Source: Vibrio spartinae (GTDB lineage Bacteria > Pseudomonadota > Gammaproteobacteria > Enterobacterales > Vibrionaceae). Taken from it: 64,000 nucleotides of DNA. The notes beneath the pieces were generated by a model. That model was not told where the DNA came from. It ran no database searches and was given only the letters and a program-made list of their open reading frames with translations. Position numbers and translations under genes: made by a program. Positions 42,699 through 53,302 of the stretch are shown in pieces. Every line of letters starts with the position of its first letter. Within the stretch, counting starts at the first letter, position 1. The stretch is from assembly GCF_024347135.1 (NCBI RefSeq), contig NZ_AP024908.1, positions 1,124,768 to 1,188,767 of the forward strand. Reading direction: 5' to 3'.

Positions 42699-45527
42699 AT
42701 GCAATGTCAGCCCTCGGAAGTTTCTGCACCATACCAGAATCTCATCTCCCGCTTATCCTCTCGGCTTGCGCCTGAATGTATTATCACGCAGCCGGAGCAA
42801 CGGTTAGCCTACGGCACCGATGCCAGTTTTTATCGTTTAATCCCACAAGTCGTACTCCGGTTGAAAAATGTCGATGAGGTCATATTTACTCTACGCATTT
42901 GCTATGAACTCGATATTCATCTGACATTCCGGGCTGCGGGCACCAGCCTGTCCGGACAGGCTGTTTCAGATTCAGTGCTGGTGACCCTGACCGATGACTG
43001 GCGCAACTATCAGATTTCAGAGCAGGGTCATCAGATCAGACTGCAACCCGGCGTGATCGGAGCGGACGCGAACCGCTATCTGGCCCCCTACCAACGAAAA
43101 ATCGGGCCGGATCCGGCATCGATCAATGCATGTAAGATTGGAGGAATCGCTGCCAATAATTCCAGTGGTATGTGCTGTGGCACCGCGCAGAATTCGTATC
43201 AGACCATTGCAGACATTCACATTATTTTTGCTGACGGAAATGAACTCAATACGGCTGATCCCGAGAGCGTTCAAACCTTCAAACAACAAAATCCAGCGTT
43301 GATCAGCGGGATTCAGACGCTCTGCGAACAAACACGGCAGAACCACCAACTGACCGATTTGATTCGGCATAAATACCGCCTGAAAAATACCACCGGTTAC
43401 GCACTCAATGCGCTGATTGATTATACCGATCCGATTGACGTGATTAAGCATTTGATGATCGGCTCCGAGGGAACGCTGGGATTCATTGCCGAAATCACCT
43501 ACCACACCGTGGCAGAACATCCGTTTAAAGCTTCAGCGCTGCTGGTTTTTCCCGACATCGAGCAAGCCAGTCAGGCCGTCACAACACTCAAAACAACCCC
43601 AGTGGCTGCTGTGGAAATGATGGATGGCCGCTCACTCCGGGCAATCGCTGATAAGCCGGGTATGCCGGATTTCATCGCCACGCTGGATGAACATGCGACC
43701 GCATTACTTATTGAATCTCATAGTCAGAGTGAAGCGCAACTCACGATGCAGTGTGATCAGGTCATGCAGCAGCTCGCGACTTATTCGATTCTGGAATCTG
43801 TCCCATTTACCACCGATCAACAGACGGTCACCACACTGTGGGGAATTCGTAAAGGGCTTTTCCCGGCAGTTGGTGCAGTGCGTGAAACCGGCACCACGGT
43901 GATTATTGAAGATGTGGCCTTTCCGATTGAACATCTGGCCGGTGGTGTGCGCGATTTGCAGACGTTATTTAACAAACATCACTACCATGAAGCGATTATT
44001 TTCGGTCATGCACTGGAAGGTAATTTGCATTTTGTCTTTACACAAGGCTTCGACCAACCGGAAGAAATTGCACGGTATAGCGCGTTTATGGATGATGTCG
44101 CGCAACTGGTCGCGGTGAAATACGGTGGCTCACTGAAAGCAGAACATGGCACCGGGAGAAACATGGCGCCTTATGTTGAGCTGGAGTGGGGAAAATCGGG
44201 TTACGCACTGATGCAACAGATAAAGAAATTATTTGACCCCACAGACAGGCTCAACCCCGGAGTGATTATCAATGCGGATCCGCAGGCACATGTCCAACAT
44301 CTCAAACCCATGCCACCAGCCAACCCATTGGTTGATCGCTGTATTGAATGCGGTTTTTGCGAGGCAGTCTGCCCGTCCCGAACACTGACACTCTCCCCGC
44401 GGCAACGAATTGTGCTGTACCGGGAATTACAGCATCGCCGTACGCTTGAAGACAGCACTGACGTTCAGGCGTTAGAACAAGCCTTTGAATATCAGGGAAT
44501 CGATACGTGTGCCGCAACAGGCTTGTGTGCGACACGTTGTCCGGTCGGCATTAATACCGGTGATTTAGTGAAACAACTGAGAACCGAGAAATACCATCGC
44601 TATGATTCTATTGCCCGGTGGACCGCGAACCATTTCACCACGACGACACAACTTGCCAAAACAGGATTAAAACTGAATGCATCGGCAACACGTCTGCTTG
44701 GTGCGAAACGAATGCAGCACTGGAATCAACGCTTACGTCACCATATGCAAATACCGAAGTGGTTGCCAGAAATCCCGACGCCAAATCGTGATGCTATCGC
44801 CAAGCACCGTGACAGTCCGGCTAAAAATAAGGTTGTCTACTTTCCGTCCTGTGCCAGCCGAACCATGGGAACAACGCCACAAGGCGAGGATCAACGCGCG
44901 CTCACTGAAGTCACACGTCGGTTGCTGAATAAAGCCGGATTTGAAATCATCATCCCCAACCATTTAAACGAACAGTGCTGCGGGATGCCTTATGACAGTA
45001 AAGGGATGACAGCACACGCCCAACACAAAGCGCATCAGTTAGAGCAGGCTTTACTCGATGCCTCTGAACAGGGTCGCTATCCGGTTCTGATGGACACCAG
45101 CCCGTGTGTACAGCGACTGAAAACCGAATTGCGTTCAACGATACCACTCTACGAACCGGCCGAGTTTGTCAGTCGCTACCTGTTGGAATTGCTGACCATT
45201 ACCCCAACCGAAGAAACGATTATGCTTCACATTACCTGTAGTGCCCGAAAAATGGGATTGGAAGATGTGATGTTAAAATTGGCTCAGGCCTGTGCCCGTG
45301 AGGTCATCGTCCCGGAACATATTCAGTGTTGTGGCTGGGCCGGAGACAAAGGCTTCACCACACCAGAATTGAATCAGGCCGCATTACAACCGTTGAAAAG
45401 TCAGATACCGCCGGGTTGTAAACGCGGCTTCAGCCATAGCCTGACCTGTGAAATCGGCCTTTCACACCACAGCGGTATTCCTTATCAATCCATTCTGTAT
45501 CTGGTGGATGAAGTGTCCGGGGGATAA
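42699..45527 (+). CDS. FAD- and Fe-S-containing D-lactate dehydrogenase-type oxidoreductase
   Basis: A 942-residue fusion: FAD-binding PCMH domain (about 35-260; RAAGTSLSGQAVSD and IGGIAANNSSGMCCGT), FAD-oxidase C-terminal domain (to about 530; LKAEHGTGRNMAPYVE), two 4Fe-4S motifs (CIECGFCEAVCPS; CAATGLCATRCPVG) and a CCG-rich cysteine domain (EQCCGMPYDSKG; QCCGWAGDKGF). This is the organisation of quinone-linked D-lactate dehydrogenases; other 2-hydroxyacids are possible. I prefer ATG 42699 (AGG upstream) to GTG 42663. It is transcribed alone. Confidence 0.88.
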   Translation: MQCQPSEVSAPYQNLISRLSSRLAPECIITQPEQRLAYGTDASFYRLIPQVVLRLKNVDEVIFTLRICYELDIHLTFRAAGTSLSGQAVSDSVLVTLTDDWRNYQISEQGHQIRLQPGVIGADANRYLAPYQRKIGPDPASINACKIGGIAANNSSGMCCGTAQNSYQTIADIHIIFADGNELNTADPESVQTFKQQNPALISGIQTLCEQTRQNHQLTDLIRHKYRLKNTTGYALNALIDYTDPIDVIKHLMIGSEGTLGFIAEITYHTVAEHPFKASALLVFPDIEQASQAVTTLKTTPVAAVEMMDGRSLRAIADKPGMPDFIATLDEHATALLIESHSQSEAQLTMQCDQVMQQLATYSILESVPFTTDQQTVTTLWGIRKGLFPAVGAVRETGTTVIIEDVAFPIEHLAGGVRDLQTLFNKHHYHEAIIFGHALEGNLHFVFTQGFDQPEEIARYSAFMDDVAQLVAVKYGGSLKAEHGTGRNMAPYVELEWGKSGYALMQQIKKLFDPTDRLNPGVIINADPQAHVQHLKPMPPANPLVDRCIECGFCEAVCPSRTLTLSPRQRIVLYRELQHRRTLEDSTDVQALEQAFEYQGIDTCAATGLCATRCPVGINTGDLVKQLRTEKYHRYDSIARWTANHFTTTTQLAKTGLKLNASATRLLGAKRMQHWNQRLRHHMQIPKWLPEIPTPNRDAIAKHRDSPAKNKVVYFPSCASRTMGTTPQGEDQRALTEVTRRLLNKAGFEIIIPNHLNEQCCGMPYDSKGMTAHAQHKAHQLEQALLDASEQGRYPVLMDTSPCVQRLKTELRSTIPLYEPAEFVSRYLLELLTITPTEETIMLHITCSARKMGLEDVMLKLAQACAREVIVPEHIQCCGWAGDKGFTTPELNQAALQPLKSQIPPGCKRGFSHSLTCEIGLSHHSGIPYQSILYLVDEVSGG

Positions 45528-45555
45528 AGTCTCCGCCAAGATCTGCGCCTGACAA

Positions 45556-45592
45556 ATAACAGCCCGATTTACAATGTAAATCGGGCTGTTAT
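45556..45592. terminator. Perfect 18-bp inverted repeat between convergent genes, containing a parS2 site
   Basis: ATAACAGCCCGATTTACA and its reverse complement are separated by one base. It lies between the dehydrogenase and glgB stops. There is no T-run. The centre (45567-45581) is listed separately as a parS2 match. Confidence 0.85.
45567..45581. promoter_or_regulatory. parS2: parS2 centromere site (ParB2 binding)
   Basis: ATTTACAATGTAAAT matches NTTTACANTGTAAAN, the published consensus of Vibrio chromosome II parS sites, at every defined position. It is about 18 kb from the second match near the origin. Confidence 0.75.
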
Positions 45593-45612
45593 GCTGTCGT
45601 GTTCTACAAACA

Positions 45613-47805
45613 CTAAGATTCTAATTTATAATAGACCGTCGCCAATGGCGGAATCCGTAACAATAAAGAGTGCGTCAGTCCCTGACTCTCTACCGTTTCA
45701 GTTGTCGCAACACTGACCACCTTGTACCCACTACCGCAATATTCCTGGTCATCTGAGTTCAACATCAGACGGTAGTTCCCCTGCACCGGCATTCCCAAAC
45801 GGAAATCATCATGCGGGACTGGGGTAAAATTACTGATAACCAGAATCCGCTCACCGGATTCACTGATGCGTTCATGGGCCAAAATACTGATCTCTGCGGC
45901 ATCCCCGAGGCGCCACTCGAACCCTTCCGGCACAGAATCACTCTCATATAATGCTTTTTCCTGACGATACAGGGCATTCAAATCCTGAGTCAGCTTCAGC
46001 ACCCCCTGATGCCGTTCATATTCCAACAAGAACCATTGAAGCTGGCTCTCATGTTGCCACTCTCCGGTTTGCCCGAATTCAGTCCCCATGAAGTTGAGCT
46101 TCTTACCCGGTTGACCATACATGTAACCGAGGTAAGCTCTGAGATTGGCGGTCTGTTGCCATTCGTCCCCCGGCATTTTGTCATGCAGAGACCGCTTACC
46201 GTAAACCACTTCATCGTGAGAAAGCGACAGAATATAGTTCTCACTGAATGCATACAACAGCGGGAATGTGACCACATTATGATGGTATTTACGGTGTACC
46301 GGGTCGTGCTGAATATACTCAAGACTATCGTGCATCCAGCCCATATTCCATTTAAAACCGAACCCTAGCCCACCGAGAAATGTCGGCATTGAAACCCCGG
46401 GAAACGCGGTCGATTCTTCAGCAATGGTCATGGCATTGGGGAAATGTTTATACACTTCCTCATTCATCCATTTTAATGTCGCGATGGCATCATAATTCTC
46501 CCGTCCCCCGTCAACATTCGGGATCCATTGATCATGACTGCGCGAATAATCGAGATAAAGCATGGAAGCGACGGCATCAACCCGAATGCCATCAATGTGG
46601 AATCGGTCAAACCAGTACAATGCGTTAGAAACCAGAAAACGGCGCACATGTTCACGTCCCATATCATAGATATAAGAGTTCCAGTCCTGATGCCAGCCAC
46701 GACGTGGATCCGGGTCGTGATAGAGCGGTGTCCCGTCAAAATTATTCAGGCCATGTCCATCGGCTGGGAAGTGCGCCGGCACCCAATCCAATACCACACC
46801 GATATTCGCTTGATGACACTGATCGACAAAATACTTGAAGTCATCGGGTGAACCATAACGGCTGGTCGGTGCAAACAAGCCGATTGGCTGGTAGCCCCAC
46901 GACCCATAAAAAGGATGTTCGGCCACCGGCATCAGCTCAACATGGGTATATCCCATATCGGTCAGATAAGGCACCAACAGATCAGCCAGCTCCCGATAGT
47001 TAAGAAATTGCTCATCAGGACCAAGTTTCCAGGAACCGACATGCAATTCATAAAATGACAATGCTTCTTTGCGTTTTTCCGTGATTGGCCGGTTTTGCCA
47101 ACCCTCATCCTGCCAGACATAACGCGCATGATCATAAGTCACAGAAGACAATGACGGGAACTGTTCTGCATAAAAACCCCATGGATCGGCTTTATGAGGC
47201 AGCCCCTCACCATTCGGGCCTTTGAGCTCAAATTTGTATTGTGTGCCTTCCGTCATTTCCGGGATAAAAATACCCCAGATCCCATAATCAAGTCGCTGCA
47301 TCGGGTAACGACGTCCATCCCACTGGTTAAAGTTGCCGATCACAGAACAAGATGAAGCGTGTGGCGCATAGACTAAAAAGCGAACCCCCTCGATCTGCTT
47401 GCCGCCCCGCTCCAGCGTAACGAACTGCGCACCAAGATGTCGATACATGGCAATCGGGGTGTGTAAATGGTCGTATTCGGCATAGATTGCATGATACTGA
47501 TATGGGTCATCAAGGATCTGCTCTCCCCCTTTCCAGCGCACCAACAAGCGGTAGTGGGTCAGGCGTAACCCCATGTCCGACTGAAGAATAAAACCGCCAT
47601 TCTCTTCTGGCGACATTTCAATCGGGTCTTGTTCATCGAGTAACACGAAGACTTGGAGCGCTCCGGGCATCCATACGCGAAGAACCCCTTGCTCAGGAGA
47701 GATAAATGGCCCTAAAAAGGCAAATGGATCAGCAAATGAAGCCTGTGCCAGTTTCTGATAAGTCTGCTGCTTTTTTGTCAGCTTCTGTTTCTGAACGGTT
47801 TTCAA
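45613..47805 (-). CDS. glgB: 1,4-alpha-glucan branching enzyme
   Basis: A 730-residue GH13 enzyme (E. coli GlgB 728) that makes alpha-1,6 branches in glycogen. An N-terminal CBM48 region is followed by the barrel with [16 protein letters not shown] (nucleophile Asp), [11 protein letters not shown] (acid/base Glu) and [11 protein letters not shown] (third Asp). The start is a TTG at 47805, supported by GGAG 8 bp upstream. It is the last gene of malP-malQ-glgB; a 17-bp repeat array lies in the gap before it. Confidence 0.95.
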   Translation of the reverse strand: MKTVQKQKLTKKQQTYQKLAQASFADPFAFLGPFISPEQGVLRVWMPGALQVFVLLDEQDPIEMSPEENGGFILQSDMGLRLTHYRLLVRWKGGEQILDDPYQYHAIYAEYDHLHTPIAMYRHLGAQFVTLERGGKQIEGVRFLVYAPHASSCSVIGNFNQWDGRRYPMQRLDYGIWGIFIPEMTEGTQYKFELKGPNGEGLPHKADPWGFYAEQFPSLSSVTYDHARYVWQDEGWQNRPITEKRKEALSFYELHVGSWKLGPDEQFLNYRELADLLVPYLTDMGYTHVELMPVAEHPFYGSWGYQPIGLFAPTSRYGSPDDFKYFVDQCHQANIGVVLDWVPAHFPADGHGLNNFDGTPLYHDPDPRRGWHQDWNSYIYDMGREHVRRFLVSNALYWFDRFHIDGIRVDAVASMLYLDYSRSHDQWIPNVDGGRENYDAIATLKWMNEEVYKHFPNAMTIAEESTAFPGVSMPTFLGGLGFGFKWNMGWMHDSLEYIQHDPVHRKYHHNVVTFPLLYAFSENYILSLSHDEVVYGKRSLHDKMPGDEWQQTANLRAYLGYMYGQPGKKLNFMGTEFGQTGEWQHESQLQWFLLEYERHQGVLKLTQDLNALYRQEKALYESDSVPEGFEWRLGDAAEISILAHERISESGERILVISNFTPVPHDDFRLGMPVQGNYRLMLNSDDQEYCGSGYKVVSVATTETVESQGLTHSLLLRIPPLATVYYKLES

Positions 47806-47892
47806 TATCCTTACTCCTAGCCTAACGAACCTATCTGTTTACCCATAAGCAGACCGATCCCCTATCTTGACGCGGTCAAATCTCCGGGTGCT

Positions 47893-47960
47893 ATCGATCT
47901 GTTAATAAAATCGGTCTGTTAATAAAATCGATCTGTCACTAAAACCGATCTGTTGATAAA
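47893..47960. repeat. Four 17-bp tandem repeats between malQ and glgB
   Basis: ATCGATCTGTTAATAAA (47893-47909), ATCGGTCTGTTAATAAA, ATCGATCTGTCACTAAA and ACCGATCTGTTGATAAA follow each other exactly; a decayed copy may follow. The array lies in the 242-bp gap that also holds the glgB ribosome binding region. Confidence 0.9.
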
Positions 47961-48047
47961 ACGACCTAATCTGCAGTTTACAAAACAACCCGATACGATT
48001 GAGTGACTGCAATTCAATTTATAGATGATGCCTGTCACAACCTATCG

Positions 48048-50219
48048 TTATTGTGCTCTCATCGCTGAAATTCGTGCTGCCAGCCGTTGTATCGCCGGCT
48101 GTGAAAATAATGTTTCTAACGGTTGACTGAGCTTACGCCGCCAGTTGGGATATTCCGCAACCGTTCCCGGAATATTGACGGGGTTATCCATTTGTAACCA
48201 ATCTTCCAGTTGAATACTCATCAGTGCTGATGTACCGGCAGCCATATGTAAATGCATTGCCTCACACAGCGCTTCACTCATCGGTACAGTCATCGCATCC
48301 CGTCCGACACTTTCAGGCAGTAAACCATGCCAAGCGATCGAATCCAAAATCGCTTGTTTATGATGTAAACGGACATCCATTCTGAATTTAAATTGCGCCT
48401 CATCGGGATAAAGCCCGATATCGCGTCCCATATTCAAATCCAGGCAGTGCCAGAACCCTCGTAACGTCGGCATATCATGAGTACATAATGCAGACATCGA
48501 CTGAGCGGTATAATGAGCCGGAGAAAAATATCCCCCGTCTTCAGCCGTTTGAAAAAAGAAAATTTTATAGGAATAAATACCGGCATCCGCTAACAGAGAA
48601 ACGATTTCCTGCGGGACGGTGCCTAAATCTTCACCAATGATACTGCACTGATGGCGGTGAGATTCGAGTGCTAAAATAGCGAGTAATTCATGGACGCGAT
48701 AATAAAGATAGGCCCCTTCCGTCGCCTTTTCTGCCCGGGGGATCCACCAGAGTCGCAACAATCCCAGAATATGGTCGATCCGCAAGGCTCCACAAGATTT
48801 CATGTTGGCGCGCAGGAGCTGAATAAAGGGTTCATAGGCCTGATGTCTGAGCGTCAGTGGATTGAGTGGCGGCAGTCCCCAGTTCTGCCCAAGTGGTCCC
48901 AGTTCATCGGGCGGCGCACCAATACTGACATCGAGTAATAAATCTCCCTCATCTGCCCATACTTCAGCGCCGGATTCAGCCACACCGACCGCAAGATCGC
49001 GATAGAGTCCGATCACCATCCCCTGCGCTTCAGCGGCACGTTGGACTGCCTGTATTTGTTCATCGGCGATCCATTGCATGTAGAGATACAAATTGATGCG
49101 CTCCTGATTTTCGCGCAAATAATCTTGCACCGCTGCACTGTGAAAATGCCGATAGTGCTCGGGGAACACCTGCCATCCCCAAATATCGGCATCTTGCTCA
49201 CACAGGTCAGCATGAATGGCATCAAAGGCGGCCTGCGATAGTAAAGACTCACCACCTTGCTCAACAAAATCATGGAATGCCTGTCCACGTTCAGTTAAGG
49301 AATCCAAATGCTGATGTTTGAACGTTGCATAGAGCAGCGGCAGAATGTCCATTTTCAGCGCAGTAACATCGGTATACTGAACCCACTCACTGGCTCTTGC
49401 TGCGCTCAGGCGTTGGCAGAAATCGGGACTCGATATCTGTTGCTGTGCCTGTGGACAGTCGTTCAATTCAGGAATCGCACTCACATCAATGTATAGAATA
49501 TTCATCCAACGGCGAGAAGAAGGACTGTAGGGGCTGGCACTTTCAGGATAGGCCGGGAACAAAGCATGAATGGGGTTTAAGCCGACAAAATTTGCGCCCA
49601 ATTCCGCCATTTTGATGACCAGTCGTTTCAAGTCACCGAAATCACCAATCCCCCAGTTCTGTTGTGAACGCAGGGTGTACAATTGCACACTGGGGCCCCA
49701 CAATTTCTCACCTTGTTGCAATGCCGGTTGTTTGAAACACGCCGGGGGCGCGACAATAATTCTGGCCTGGTAAGGACTCTGACGCCCTTTGCGTAGCACA
49801 AATAAGGTGTGATAACCCATGGGAAGCGCCATCGATAAAGAAAAAACCAGCGGCCCGCCTTCATCACGCGCATCGCTGACAATCTGTGACTGAAGGTAAC
49901 CTTCGTAACGCTCTCCTTGCTCTGTTTCCAGCGTCCATTGAAAATCACTTTCTCTCGCACTACTACCCAAATGTAATGGCACTTCGATGACCTGATCAGC
50001 CTGACCAAACAAAACCGGCTCCAGAATCGGCTGTTTATGAATTCTCTCCGCTGAATGAAGTAATGCTTCCTGTGACTGAGTCTCATAGCCTAACGCATTG
50101 AGTAAGTATTCAAGCGTCTGACGACTCACAGCCGCTTTTTTACCTAAATTACTGGTATAGTGATCGGCAATCCCGGCTTGGCGGGCGACCGCCAATAAGC
50201 GGTCTTGTTCAATTTCCAT
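48048..50219 (-). CDS. malQ: 4-alpha-glucanotransferase (amylomaltase)
   Basis: A 723-residue GH77 enzyme that disproportionates maltodextrins. Typical parts: WGIGDFGDLKRLV, ASPYSPSSRRWMNILYIDV, GLYRDLAVGV (with the nucleophile Asp), IIGEDLGTVP (acid/base Glu) and CTHDMPTLRGFW. ATG 50219 has GGGGGAG at 7 bp, so I prefer it to 50261. It lies 99 bp after malP, in the same operon. Confidence 0.95.
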   Translation of the reverse strand: MEIEQDRLLAVARQAGIADHYTSNLGKKAAVSRQTLEYLLNALGYETQSQEALLHSAERIHKQPILEPVLFGQADQVIEVPLHLGSSARESDFQWTLETEQGERYEGYLQSQIVSDARDEGGPLVFSLSMALPMGYHTLFVLRKGRQSPYQARIIVAPPACFKQPALQQGEKLWGPSVQLYTLRSQQNWGIGDFGDLKRLVIKMAELGANFVGLNPIHALFPAYPESASPYSPSSRRWMNILYIDVSAIPELNDCPQAQQQISSPDFCQRLSAARASEWVQYTDVTALKMDILPLLYATFKHQHLDSLTERGQAFHDFVEQGGESLLSQAAFDAIHADLCEQDADIWGWQVFPEHYRHFHSAAVQDYLRENQERINLYLYMQWIADEQIQAVQRAAEAQGMVIGLYRDLAVGVAESGAEVWADEGDLLLDVSIGAPPDELGPLGQNWGLPPLNPLTLRHQAYEPFIQLLRANMKSCGALRIDHILGLLRLWWIPRAEKATEGAYLYYRVHELLAILALESHRHQCSIIGEDLGTVPQEIVSLLADAGIYSYKIFFFQTAEDGGYFSPAHYTAQSMSALCTHDMPTLRGFWHCLDLNMGRDIGLYPDEAQFKFRMDVRLHHKQAILDSIAWHGLLPESVGRDAMTVPMSEALCEAMHLHMAAGTSALMSIQLEDWLQMDNPVNIPGTVAEYPNWRRKLSQPLETLFSQPAIQRLAARISAMRAQ

Positions 50220-50318
50220 GGCTGCTCCCCCTGATATAGAAGTGATGACGTTTTCAGTCACTGTTCACGTTCGATGGTCAGCCGTTATCTACAACCACCG
50301 GCAAACCGCGCCATCGCC

Positions 50319-52772
50319 TTAGCGAGGGACCGATTTAAGCTTCCATATCTGATCGACATAATCACGAATACTTCGGTCAGAACTGAATTTTCCGACCAAG
50401 GCGGTATTCAATATGGCTTTTTTCGCCCATCCTGCCGTATCGCGATACTGCGCATCAATCTGACCATGCGCCTCGATATAAGAGGCAAAATCAGCAAGCA
50501 CCAAGTAAGGATCACCACCATCTAAAAGGCTTTCATAGGTAGCTTTGAGTTTTCTCGGCTCTCCGGGAGTAAATTCTTCACCATTTAGTAAATCAAGCGA
50601 GGCTTTGAGCAACGGATCCGCATTGTAGTAATGAAATGGGTTGTACCCGCTGGCTTTGAGACGATTGATATCCTCGACTTCTAATCCAAAAATATAGATA
50701 TTCTCATCGCCAACTTCTTCACGGATCTCAACGTTTGCGCCATCCATCGTCCCGATCGTCAATGCACCATTCAGCGCCATTTTCATATTACCGGTCCCGG
50801 ACGCTTCTTTACCGGCAGTTGATATTTGCTCAGACACATCTGCTGCCGGAATGATAATCTCAGCCATACTGACCCGATAATCGGGAATGAACACAATTTT
50901 CAATTTGTCATTCACCCGCTCATCACTGTTGATACTCTCCGCGATCTTATTAATCGCATAGATAATCTCTTTGGCAAGGTAATAGCCCGGCGCAGCTTTA
51001 GCAGCAAAAATGAACACGCGGGGCACCATGTCAAAATCAGGATGATTGAGCAATCGATGGTACAGCGAAAGAATATGCAACATATTCAAATGTTGCCGCT
51101 TATACTCATGAAGCCGTTTAATCTGCACATCGAAAATAGCGTCGGGATTCAGCTCAATATCCATATTACTTTTGACCCACTTGGCCAAACGCACTTTGTT
51201 GTCTTTTTTGACCGCCATAAATGCCCGCTGAAACTCGGCATCATCGGCCCATTGAGATAACTGTGCTAGCTCATCCAGCGCAACGGGCCAGTTATCCCCT
51301 ATTTTTTCGGTAATGAGATGGGATAACCCCGGATTACAATACTGCAACCAGCGCCGCGGGGTGATGCCATTGGTGACATTCTTCAGCCGATTCGGATACA
51401 GTTCATTAAATTCGGGAAACAGGTCTTGTTTCACCAACGCAGAGTGTAGCGCAGCAACCCCATTGACCGCATAAGCTCCGACAACAGAAAGGTTTGCCAT
51501 TCTCACCATCCGGTGAAAGCCTTCCTGAATAATCGAAAGCTTCTGCTGCTTATCACCATCCCCAGGCCATTTTTTCCGGACTTCCTGTAAAAAACGGTGA
51601 TTAATTTCATAGATGATTTCCATATGGCGCGGTAGCAGACGCTGGATCAATGCTTCATCCCATGTTTCCAACGCTTCAGGCAACAACGTATGATTGGTAT
51701 AGGCAAATGTCTGACTACAAATGCCCCATGCGTCCTCCCAAAGCATGTTTTGTTCATCGACAAAAATCCGCATCAATTCAGGGATAGCAATGGCTGGGTG
51801 GGTATCATTGAGCTGAATCGTTTCATACTGGGGCAACTCGGCCAGTTGATGTCCTGCCGCCTGATGACGACGCAGAATATCCCGGACAGAAGCAGCACTG
51901 TGAAAATACTGCTGCATCAAACGCAGTGTCTTACCTTTTTCATGGTTATCATTCGGATAGAGCACTTTGGTAATGTTGCCGGCATCAATCAAGCCGTGTT
52001 GTGCTTCAAAGTAGTTGCCGTTGTTAAAGCTTTCTAAAGAAAATGGCGCAATCGCCCGACACTCCCATAAACGCAGCGGATACACGGTCTCACTTTTATA
52101 TCCGACCACCGGAATATCCCACGGCATTCCCTTAACCGTCATGCCCGGAACCCATTTGCGTCTTTCTTGCCCATCAACCGTTTCGGTGGTGACATAACCG
52201 TAGAAACCAATTTCCTGTGCCAGTTCTGGCCGTGCAACTTCCCACGGATATCCTTCGATCCCACACCAAGCATCCGGGGCTTCTTTCTGATGGCACGCTT
52301 CAAACGACTGTTTGAACAAGCCATATTCATAGTGCAGTCCGTAACCGACTGTCGGAAATTCCTGAGCTGCCAGTGAATCCATAAAACAAGCAGCCAAACG
52401 TCCTAAACCACCATTCCCCAATGAAGGATCCCGCTCTTCTTCAAGCAGATCGGTTAAATCGAGCCCCAGTTCAGCCACGGCGTCACCAATGGCCTCGTAA
52501 ACGCCCATATTGAGTAAGTTATTACCGGTCAAACGACCAACCAGAAATTCCAGAGAAAGATAATTGACACTTTTTGCATTCAGAATTCGTTCATCCTGCT
52601 CAGTTTCCAGTAGATCAAATGTGGTGAGTTCTGCCAACGCACGGGACATAGCCAAATACCAAGAGCGCTTGGTCGCATTTTCGACGGTTGTCGCATAAGT
52701 TGATGTCAGATGACGCTTTACATTCTCCAAAAATAGCGTCTTATCAAACGACTTCTGCAATACTGCTTTCAT
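50319..52772 (-). CDS. malP: Maltodextrin/glycogen phosphorylase
   Basis: An 817-residue GT35 enzyme releasing glucose 1-phosphate from alpha-1,4-glucans. The pyridoxal phosphate lysine is in EASGTGNMKMALNGALTIGTMDGANVEI-type sequence (SGTGNMKMALNG). GNGGLGRLAACFMDSLA and the active-site VQIKRLHEYKRQ are intact. ATG 52772 has GGGAGGGG upstream. Being next to malQ argues for maltodextrin use; glgB downstream links it to glycogen as well. A CRP-like site lies about 265 bp upstream. Confidence 0.94.
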   Translation of the reverse strand: MKAVLQKSFDKTLFLENVKRHLTSTYATTVENATKRSWYLAMSRALAELTTFDLLETEQDERILNAKSVNYLSLEFLVGRLTGNNLLNMGVYEAIGDAVAELGLDLTDLLEEERDPSLGNGGLGRLAACFMDSLAAQEFPTVGYGLHYEYGLFKQSFEACHQKEAPDAWCGIEGYPWEVARPELAQEIGFYGYVTTETVDGQERRKWVPGMTVKGMPWDIPVVGYKSETVYPLRLWECRAIAPFSLESFNNGNYFEAQHGLIDAGNITKVLYPNDNHEKGKTLRLMQQYFHSAASVRDILRRHQAAGHQLAELPQYETIQLNDTHPAIAIPELMRIFVDEQNMLWEDAWGICSQTFAYTNHTLLPEALETWDEALIQRLLPRHMEIIYEINHRFLQEVRKKWPGDGDKQQKLSIIQEGFHRMVRMANLSVVGAYAVNGVAALHSALVKQDLFPEFNELYPNRLKNVTNGITPRRWLQYCNPGLSHLITEKIGDNWPVALDELAQLSQWADDAEFQRAFMAVKKDNKVRLAKWVKSNMDIELNPDAIFDVQIKRLHEYKRQHLNMLHILSLYHRLLNHPDFDMVPRVFIFAAKAAPGYYLAKEIIYAINKIAESINSDERVNDKLKIVFIPDYRVSMAEIIIPAADVSEQISTAGKEASGTGNMKMALNGALTIGTMDGANVEIREEVGDENIYIFGLEVEDINRLKASGYNPFHYYNADPLLKASLDLLNGEEFTPGEPRKLKATYESLLDGGDPYLVLADFASYIEAHGQIDAQYRDTAGWAKKAILNTALVGKFSSDRSIRDYVDQIWKLKSVPR

Positions 52773-53034
52773 CGTAACCCCTCCCAAACAGGTAACGAGC
52801 TGACTGAAATCCGTCTCCGCCAGTTCAGGGACGAAGATATGTCGGATACGAAGCAACTGTCGCAGTCACTTCCGTTCAGTCATAAAAATCATATGGTATA
52901 CAGCAGACTTACCATGTTGAGGTGTGATAGATGTCAACTTCTGTGTTGAACACGATTCACAATACCTTTAGATAGTAACCTTAGTCGTTAAATTGAACTC
53001 CTTGTGTCATTTTCAGTTAAGAAAGTCTACAAAA

Positions 53035-53050
53035 AGTGACAAATATCACA
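53035..53050. promoter_or_regulatory. CRP site candidate upstream of malP
   Basis: AGTGA-CAAATA-TCACA matches the CRP consensus TGTGA-N6-TCACA at 9 of 10 positions. It is in the 530-bp region (52773-53302) between malP and cyoE, in which I see no gene. I found no clear MalT boxes by eye. Confidence 0.6.
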
Positions 53051-53252
53051 TATTGATAACATAATATCGGCTCAAAGTACCAGAGATATGATCTTTTTTT
53101 TCTCAATTTTTCGTCTTAACCAGACAGAGTCATGGTACTTCAGCATAACGACATCGAAATGTAAGTAAATACTTACATTCAAATCAAGCGTTATTCAAAA
53201 AAGCGTATAGGCAAGAGACATTCACAGATGTGTGATTGAAGGTGATAAAAAT

Positions 53253-53274
53253 AAAGGCATCGAATGATGCCTTT
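53253..53274 (-). terminator. Terminator of the cyo operon
   Basis: AAAGGCATC-GAAT-GATGCCTTT, with TTTATTTTTATC following on the minus strand, 29 bp past the cyoE stop. Confidence 0.92.
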
Positions 53275-53302
53275 ACAATTCTCATATGAAGATGTGTACG
53301 AG

